DNA from: Ectocarpus siliculosus
Lineage: Eukaryota; Sar; Phaeophyceae; Ectocarpales; Ectocarpaceae
Direction of reading: 5' to 3'
DNA length: 64,000 bases
Assembly (NCBI GenBank): GCA_000310025.1
Contig: FN649734.1
Location: 1,689,749 to 1,753,748, forward strand
Each line of letters starts with the position of its first letter. Positions within the stretch are counted from its first letter, which is position 1. The translations under genes and the position numbers were made by a program. Shown in pieces: positions 56,153-64,000 of the stretch. Under the pieces are notes generated by a model. It was not told the origin of the DNA and ran no database searches. It saw only the letters and a list, made by a program, of their open reading frames with translations.

Positions 56153-56530
56153 CTACCACACGAAACCGGCCGCGTCCAAAACGACCTCAATTCGCCGCGT
56201 CCAACCACAGCTCCCTCCATTCGGAGTGCGTACGCAGCATGTTTGTTCAAGCTGTGACTCTCCGGGCAACGCCGTGGTATCCTCTTCGTAGATAGGTCCA
56301 CGGTGCGGGGTCCCCTTCCGGGGCGACGCCTCCGCCGGGTCGTCGTTCGGAGATATCCTTCTGTGTACGGGAGGTGCTCTTGTTCCGGAGCTGCTGTATG
56401 AACGAATCGGCAGCGACTTCTTCGCGCCTACTTCACCGCCTCGTGAAGAGCGCGCCCCCGCTTGTTGCCGCGGTGGCTGCTGCCGCTCGTCACCGTCGTC
56501 TACGCCTACAGCGGCAGCTGCCACCGCGCT

Positions 56531-56587
<57 letters not shown>

Positions 56588-57457
56588 CTGTTGGCAGCTT
56601 TTCGACGTATGTCGCTGGCTCTGTCCCTGTTGTCCTGGAGTGGGCTGACCGCGAGTCTGCTGCCGGAAAATCGTGAACGCTAGCGCTGGTCGCAAGCTCA
56701 GAGAGTCCAGGGGGGCCATATACCGTCCATCATCGCAACGGTTACCACCACCACCACCTTTATCATCTATGAGCCTTAGCGCGGCGAGGCAAGCATTGAC
56801 GTGCCACGCCGCCGATTGCGCCTTGCTCCACAGGTTGACAAACGTTCTCGCCTCTTGAGCATCCTCGTGACTGCCACTAACGCCTTCCTCTCCTTGCCCA
56901 TCTAGTGCTTGTGGACACCACCCGCAACTTTGGCTGCTGTGCAAAGGCGGTGCTGCGGCTGCCGGTGCTGCGCTCAAGCCCACGTTGTCTACTCCTCCGG
57001 GTTGCCGCAGGGCACGGGCTTTTTTGTTGCCAGTTCCTCGTTCGCCGTTTGATACCGCGGTGGAGACGTGAGGGCCATGACAGCCACCGCCGCCGCCGTC
57101 GCCGCCGCCGCCACAGAAGCACCGAGTAACGGCCGCCACGAACGCCACAACGATCGCACTCTCACCTTCTCGGCCACCTCTCACGCCATTGCCGTCAGAA
57201 GAGACACCGATTGCTCGCCGCCAACTCCCGAGAGATAAAGAGGCTTTCGCCGTCGCGCTTGTCTCCTCTCCTCGTCCAGACGAAGTTAGCGTGGAGGTGT
57301 TGCCGGAGAGTAGTAGAGCCGCTACAAGAGCTACGGCGGTCAACCGGATCGGAGGACGACCAGCACGGTTGCTCCCTTGGCTAACTTCTGTTCCGTCCGA
57401 GTCAGTTCTGCTGTAGTTTTTACCGCTGCCGCTCGCCGTTCTCGGCCTCCCGTGCAC
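56153..57457 (-). CDS. Polyglutamine-containing, probably membrane-anchored protein (5' exon missing)
   Basis: A 434-codon frame follows an acceptor (CACATCCAG|GTG) at 57458. There is no in-frame ATG near its start and a stop lies just upstream of the acceptor, so a first exon is missing. Near the N-terminus IRLTAVALVAALLLSG is a likely membrane span or signal anchor. Then come a Gly-rich segment with a cysteine (FCGGGGDGGGGG), a short helical region (TFVNLWSKAQSAAWHVNACL), and a run of about 20 glutamines encoded by (CAG)n at about 56533-56592. The charged, Ser/Arg-rich tail ends VVLDAAGFVW. I do not recognise the family. Low complexity makes the annotation cautious, but the long frame and the acceptor support it. 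The glutamine run is probably length-variable. Confidence 0.5.
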
Positions 57458-57929
57458 CTGGATGTGGGGGGCCCCGCATCATCATGCGGATGGATATACG
57501 GAGGGGTAAGACACCGGTTGAAGCATGTCAAGGTTGCGATATTTCTCAGAGTCTAGAGTAATCGTACAGGAGTTGCGTAGAAAAGCCGAGCTGAATGTAC
57601 ATTACGATAGCAACCATCACAAAAAACGACAACAAGAAAAAACAGGTCGACGGGGGGTCTAGCGCGTGCCCGGATTATCAAAGTGTGGGCAGCAGAGATG
57701 AAAACAACAGTTTGGAAGGGAGGGAACCGCAAGAGCTAAGCAACTATCAGTACAGGGGATGTCGGCCGGCTCCATCCATACCTGCTTCCGATTCGATCAA
57801 GCCGAGAGCACCGCCCCCAAACAAATAGGAAATACACTTGTCAAGAAAAAGGATCAAAAACTTATTTAAGAAAACAATGAGATGGATGGTTTTCGCAGTC
57901 AACGCTTGTATCGTCGACACGGTACAGCT

Positions 57930-60900
57930 TTAGAACTGGCAAAAACGTCGGCAAAGAGAAAGGGTACGACCCGAAACAAATCGAGACGGAAGAAACGGCC
58001 AAGCTGGCGAAAACCAGAGACGCCACACGTAAAACACCTGGTGCGAACAAGAAAACGAAAATGTTCTAAACCACCTCCGCGGTAGTCGCAGAAATGTTTT
58101 TCCACGAGTGTGAAGTATCAGTGGGAGGGGCGCACCTCCGAGTCCATGAGTGCGGTGAGAAGCCGGTTATCTCGCCGAGCGAGGCCTAGCGTGGAGAGAC
58201 ACAGGGTCCACCGCATCGGCAGGCTCGTGCTAGCGGACAGCCGCAGCGAGGCGGGAACCTGAAATATCACGAAGGTGGACCACGGCACAGGGAGCGGACG
58301 GTCAAAAATTATGGTGTGCCGCGAGGAGAAGTTCCTCACAGTTCTGCACAGCAGTACGCGCAGGAGGTGTGTTGGGGCAAAGAGTATCACAGTACTCCAC
58401 AGTAATCGCAGGAGGTGGGTTTGGGGCTATTTTTTTCGTGACGTCATTGCCGCGAGAAGCGCCACACCGAGCACGCCTGGGTGATGCTCGTGTATGTCCG
58501 TTCACAAGACTGCTACGGGATGCATTCTTTGTTGGCGTGACGCGACCTCCAAAGGAAGGGCCCTCAACTACCGGGATCAGCTGGAAGTGGTGGTGTAGGC
58601 CGCCCACCAACACGAGACGTTTGTCGCTACTGGCTCCGTTCGAGACACGGGGATGTGCCGTTGACCAGGTGCATGTTGTGCTGACATGTTGGCCATTCCT
58701 CATTAGTGAGGTGAAAGTTGGAGCAGAGAGAGTTCGCATCAGCCTGCCCAGGACAAAACGATGCCACATCACGCGCGGCGTTTTGCATCGTACTCTGAAG
58801 AAGGGGAAAGCGCCACGCTTGGTTCAGCTACCCTTGCGGCCCGCCTGTCGAGCAGAAAACTGACGGGGAGGTCGATAATATTTGAAGCTCGTGGACGATT
58901 TCGCTGCATCCACACCCTAGCTACTTGCCCACGACAGCTTCGTCTCACTTTGCAGACGACCCTGAAGGCCTTCACGCCCGTCCCCACCCGGCGGAACTCA
59001 CGAACCACAAACTCATCACCCTCCCTTGTCACGCGACCGGGAGGGAGGTCATGCCGCCGCCGTCCTGCCACCGCCGCTGCCCGTGGCCCCAAAGCGTCGT
59101 TCTCGTTGAACCGCCGCGGCTTGTCTCCACCCTGGTGCTGCTTGTCGCTACCACCGGCTACAACCTGGCGGCTCCCCAGCGGTTCTACTGCTGCTGCCGC
59201 TACCGCTTGCGGTGGTGGTGATGGTGTCGGCGCAGGTGCTGGTGGTGATGCTGGTGCTGGGGCTTGTGTTGACGCTGTGGATGCTTCTGGCAATGACGCT
59301 GCTGCCGTTTGTGGTTCTCTTCTCGGCACCGCGGAGCCTCCGGAGTCGAATGCGGCGCAACGCTCCCGGAAGCCTAGAACGGCGCTTTGCGCTGAATTTC
59401 CCGCGGAATTGTTCAGAAACCCTTGCGTGGCCACAACCATGGAACGATCTCGAGAATGGTCGTCTTGAGTTGCGGCCGAGGAAAAACAGCCTGCAGTCCA
59501 AACACCGACCAACTGTGCCAGGTAAACCTCATAAATGCCCTTGCGGACGCCGGAAAAGCTCGCGAAAGCGGACGAGTGGGATGCTGGCGTGCCCGACGGG
59601 GTGGCATCAGTACCGGTTGGGCGCGTCGGCTCTGTGGAGTCAGCGGCGGGTTCGTCGACGGCGTTCTCGAGGGCGACGCTGTCCTCTAGCATCATCCTTC
59701 GAGAGACAAAAAAGAATACGAAAGACAACATGTTGAGACATGACGTTAGCTCAAAGAGCAGCAATCACAACGAAGGGTGAAGGACGAGGGTGCCAGGTAC
59801 AACGATTTGACACCACAGAAGGAAAAACACAACGTGACAACACCATTAACAACAACAACAACAACAACAAACAACCACAACAACAACCAGAAGCACCTGC
59901 ACCAGAAAACGCCTTCCAAAACAGCCTGCGCGATTTCCGGCGGGGCCCAGATCCCTGCGCGCAGCCCCACCCTCGACAGCACCAACCCCCTCCCCGAAAC
60001 CGTCGCCGCGAAACCTGTGGTCGATAAAGGGGGCGATAGCGTCTCGTCTTCCGCCTGGTCTTCGCCCGCGGCACGAAAAGGTGGGACCTGGGTATGGCGA
60101 AAACGAAAACGTTACAAACACGCGAAGCCACATGTAGATACGTGAGGGGGGCATGTAGAGGGACGAGAGGGCGTTCAGGCGCATGGTTGTGTCTTCTACG
60201 CCATGGCTTGTTTCAGCCTTCAAAAGTGGCATTCAGATAGAGGCCCTGCCGAATAACCTACCTAGCACCCAGATGGCCCAGGGGGGGGGTAGGGAATGTG
60301 ATTGGTCAACAGGAACACAAAACAAAAAACGATGAGACTTTTGCCAGCGGGGAAAAAAAGCGGGAACTCCCACGTGCGAAGCCGATCACACAGAGAACGG
60401 AAATATCAGGCGAGGACTTCATCTCACGTTCGCGCTACCCTAGACCGGACAGCGTACTATTGGTACATGGCCATGCTGCACCCACATACATCGCCCACCG
60501 CCCGTTGATGAGAAGTAGCTGCATTGAACCCGTTTTTGTTTCAAAATGTTGGTGCTGGGTTAGTCGCTGTGTTTTTTTGTGCTGCCACAAAATGTACCAT
60601 GTCGAAAGCCACTCATGGGTAAAAAGAAAGGAAACACACATTGCAGAGACAAATATGCTGAGGGTGTAGCCGGACCACTGGCATTGCTGATGCTTCGCTT
60701 TGTGTGTTTACGCTGATCAGACTCTACTTCCTCGTGGTGCACACGAAATATCCTATGGACAATTTTTCAACCTTCGGGCGACCCCGTCATCTCCAGACAG
60801 CGATTCCGCCTATTCTGGATGTTGCTGTGCTGAAGCTCGATTCGGCATCTGGATTGTGCAATCATGACGTTATTATCGCCAGGCACACACCATTTTCCCC

Positions 60901-63541
60901 AAAAAAATCAGACCGGCTCGTTCAAAAGGGTCTACACACTTTCACCCACCGAATGTAAGGTCGGGACAACGATCGGAATGGAAAAACGGACGGAAGGAGA
61001 CAAAATGGTGACCGGAAACCGTCCGTAGCACCGGACAACAAACAGAACACTGGGGGGGAGCACTTGCCGAGGAGACATGCACCAACCAACCTTGTTTGCC
61101 TCGTCTCTCTCTTCGCACCTCGTAGTGCAGCCGGGCCGCAAGAAACCCCCGCAGAAACGATTCCCCGTCCTCTTCCTCCCCCACAGCGTCCATCTCCTCC
61201 CGAGCGGCGTCTTCCTCGCCAATCCCGGCGTCCCGCTGTCCACCCCGGCTTCCACAACCGGTAGTGCTGCCGCCGACGCGGTCGTTGCCGCTAGGCCGTT
61301 TGTTCTTGTGCCCCTTGCCCTTTCTTGCCCTACTAGCGCGCTGTTGCTTGGGGGCACGGTGGCCGGCGCTCTTGGTGGACGACGTCCCAGCCAAGCCGGT
61401 TTGAGGTGACGCTTGGTCCTGTCCGTGTGCCCCCTCGGCGCCAGACTCACCACCGTTTCGGCCGGCCGTCAGGGCTGGGAAAAAGCGGGCGCAAAGCTCG
61501 CGGGTCATCGATTGGTCCGCTTCACCCGCGAGAAGGTGGCCTCTGTCATCACCGTGCGTTGCCGGACCAACTTGGCTGGGCGAAACGGCATCATTTGCGC
61601 CGCATCGATCCCGAGGGACTTGGGTGTGGCGGAGGAATTCGGAGAGGTACCGGGCGGTCGCTTCGACGAGATGCTTGGCTGACGCGGAGACGGTTAGGCC
61701 GTTGCTGCTGCTGATACCGTTGCCGTTGCAGCCCCTTCTCCACGGAGCTGATGATGACGCTAATGCTCCCGCGTTGTGTGCCGCCGCCCCTTTCCGTTTT
61801 CTCTCGTGGCCGTTGTTGCTCCCGCCGCTGGTGGCCGCCGATTGCATGATAATCCTGACAAAACCGATAGGCGATAGACAACAAACTGTGGAGGGTGGTC
61901 GGGCAGTTCTAGGCACCCAATATTGTTGTTCTGCCGACAAACGACACGGATACTGATTTTCTATCATCAATGCGTGATACCCCGGTGATACTCGTCCTTT
62001 TCTAAAGTATTGGCACTGTGAGGGAGCCCGCGTCTTAGCCAAACAACGAATCCCCCTTAAACTCCGATAGCGCCTACAGGGTGGTGACAAGGCGCAGGAG
62101 GCGATGTTGCTACCGTCCCAGGCGCGGTGGACAACGCATCAGAGGCAACCTCGCCGCAACAACCTACGGAGCCCCTGCAGGAAGCCGGCCGAAAGCAGCC
62201 ACCCTTCCATATACCAGTGTGACATAGCCGGAGATAAACGGCTGCAAAAGACTCCCCACGACGAAGAACAAGGCACGTGATTTAACCCTTCGTGGCCTCC
62301 CAGGGCGAGAAGGCCGGCCATCGCTTCCATCCTGGTGGTTCCTGCAGCCCGGAGTTACATTGATTACGCATAAAACTAAACCCCTTCGCCCTAAAGAGGA
62401 GAAGCGCGGGGGGGGGTTGGCAAACGAGCTGCCCTCGCCTGTGGACGTGATTCTCTGGCTGTATCCAGTCGTTCCCCACGAGGCACGCCAGGTCGGGCAT
62501 CCAATCAGCCGGTATCCCCAGCCTCGCTGTCACGATTGAGACACGGGAGGACACAGAGGGGACGGAAACGACAAAAGTAGGAGAGAGTCGCCAACACCAA
62601 AGGATGGAATAAACGATCCCACGCCACATCACGCGAGTGCATTGCCACGAAATACGAAGAGAGACAAAACAGCACCTGGGTTGTGCATCGGCAGGAAACA
62701 AAAAGGAAAAAACAACTCCCTCAAGCGGGCGGAAAAATAATCTTTTACGCTGTCCAATGTCAAAAATTAAAATGGCATCGGTTTCAGGACGCGTTGACGC
62801 AAGCATTATTTCCCACATCGAATGGCATCGGTTTCACGACGCATTGAAGCAGGTCTCCTACAAGCCAATGAAAGTGCGACTCAAGAAACAAGCGCAATTT
62901 CTTGAGGAAAGAAAGAAGAGGCCGCCGAAACGTGTTTACCTGCCACCAGGGTCCGACGAAAGACGAGCGCGCCCGCTGACCCGTCGGCTCCCACTCCTAG
63001 CGACCAGAAAGGGATATAGCTGCCTCGCGGTTTTCAAGGACGCAAACAAGAAAATGGGGAGGGAAACGCGGGCGTGAGGGTAGGCAAACGTTCGGTGCTG
63101 TGCTTGTCATGGAATAGTCCGCAGTTTCTTATAGAGGGAACGGGACGAAGACTGGACGTAGCTTGTGATAAAAGGGGGTGGGTTTAAGAAGATCGAAAGA
63201 TGGGCACATGCAAAAACAAGAGTGAAAAGCAGATACAGCAAGGGGACAACAAACTGCTCCGCCTACACCGAACATCCGCGACCAGCGTGTCTCTGTCTCT
63301 CGCGCGCTCTCGCGTTCTGCCTGCTTGTCTCTCCACCCGCACGTTCACGTACCCGGGGATATCCATCACCAAGAAATCGCTATCGTTCGACAGCACCGCG
63401 TCGCACCCTCCCTTCACGCCAACGCCTCCCCCGGCGTCGTCTAACTCCGGGCATCGATGCTGCCCTCGTCCACCATCCACACTCCTGGTATTGCCCTGAC
63501 AAGCTGCAGCAAGCTCGGGATCTGCTTCTCTATCAGCCGAC
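57930..63541 (-). CDS. Asteroid/XPG-like (ASTE1-type) structure-specific nuclease, 5' end beyond window
   Basis: Minus-strand exons are 63541-63353, 63019-62940, 62526 to about 62420 (donor unresolved), 61854-61119, 60087-59903, 59696-58949, 58258-58136 and probably 58037-57930. Apart from the unresolved junction, phases agree. The first exon carries the XPG-I signature ADREADPELAAAC followed by CDAVLSNDSDFLVMDIPG. The next gives YIPFWSLGVG, then LGIPADWMPDLACLVGNDW. These are Asteroid-family hallmarks, and the acidic residues bind catalytic metal in XPG/FEN nucleases. The C-terminal part keeps the family's pattern of R.GIYE followed by GDEFVVREFRRVG. Large low-complexity linkers interrupt it, including an NLS-like basic stretch (RKGKGHKNKR) and a Pro/Ala-rich run. 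Human ASTE1 trims DNA ends during repair, so a nuclear DNA-end role is plausible. The N-terminal catalytic half is not identified in the window. Confidence 0.75.
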
Positions 63542-64000
63542 CTGACACACGAAGGAGTATTTAGAGAGGAGTTTTAAACCAGTAAAACGAAAAAATGAGA
63601 GGTTCGACAAGCAAAATGACACGAATGTGCTTCGAGGCCGTTCGCGGTGGGAGGGGGACAAGCCTGTGCGAAGCGAGAACCAAGGCTGCTGCTCTCCGCT
63701 GCTTCGAAAATCACGCTTTTCTGCGCAATGTGGTAGAGTTCCAGTTCAAAGATTCCTGTCCCATCGGCACTTGGGCGACTTCGTGCGTAGCAGAGGAAGA
63801 CCTGTCGGGCAAGACTGTGTGTCCTTCCGACTGCTCCCTACGGGAAAATCTCTTGTGTGCATACAGCTTGACCGCACCAGGCGCCATCTCCGGTGATGCG
63901 TTAGCCACAAGGGGGGTCTCCGCTACCACTTTCGCGACCCACCTAGCGTATACAAACTTCCTTCATCACACCACGCCAGAATCACAAGCGGGTGTGCTGG
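63542..64000 (-). other. Upstream part of the Asteroid-like gene, exon structure unresolved
   Basis: Two overlapping minus-strand frames look coding-like. One reads ARWVAKVVAETPLVANASPE and ends at about 63711. The other reads GTGIFELELYHIAQKSVIFE. Neither could be joined in phase 2 to the exon at 63541 with a convincing donor. Confidence 0.3.

Noticed and set aside
60142-60217. Exon-like segment AETSHGVEDTTMRLNALSSL before the 60087 exon
   Set aside because: It would leave an intron of about 55 bp in the wrong phase. The exon at 60087 joins 61119 in phase without it.

Overview
This window looks like draft nuclear DNA from an intron-rich eukaryote, most likely a brown alga or another stramenopile close to Ectocarpus. 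That is an inference. No rRNA, tRNA or marker gene is present. The case rests on short coding exons (about 40-750 bp) joined across long GT-AG introns, GC-rich exons, many CTG/CAG, GTT and CT microsatellites, copia-type retroelement debris, and two gaps of exactly 100 N (35804-35903 and 46829-46928). I built gene models by hand from reading frame, splice consensus and matching intron phase. Where phases agree over many exons the model is strong, but first exons are often missing.

Layout, left to right. (1) Minus strand 4000->360: a type II membrane protein with a short cytosolic tail, one membrane span, a glycine-rich stem and a lumenal domain of glycosyltransferase-like character. (2) Plus strand 6817-17957: a CobW/ZNG1-type metallochaperone GTPase in twelve exons, with a histidine-rich metal-binding stretch and a CobW_C domain. 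Its introns hold an almost perfect inverted repeat, several tandem duplications and a folded-back retroelement zinc-knuckle fragment. (3) Plus strand 18424-23943: an unrecognised gene of seven exons with two GC-AG introns and a Cys-rich C-terminus, possibly spliced in frame to CobW. (4) Plus strand 27194-28972 and 29634-30492: two tandem paralogues of an unrecognised family, one carrying about 200 extra residues.

From 30.5 to 43 kb the window is dominated by repeats. It holds a 701-codon copia-type Gag on the minus strand (35720->33615), a decayed reverse-transcriptase-like stretch, minisatellites and several dispersed repeat families, with no convincing host gene. Plus strand 43255-45954 and minus strand 53776->51163 are two paralogues of a VASt/START-like gene. 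They face each other tail to tail across 5.2 kb of repeat-rich DNA and keep the same exon order and nearly the same phases.

The right end is minus-strand: a polyglutamine-containing, probably membrane-anchored protein (57457->56153), and an Asteroid/XPG-like nuclease (63541->57930) whose N-terminal catalytic half lies mostly beyond the right edge. The genes have unrelated roles (membrane glycan-type enzyme, zinc chaperone, lipid-transfer-like proteins, nuclease). The common theme is local duplication, both of genes and of intron segments, and no pathway links them.
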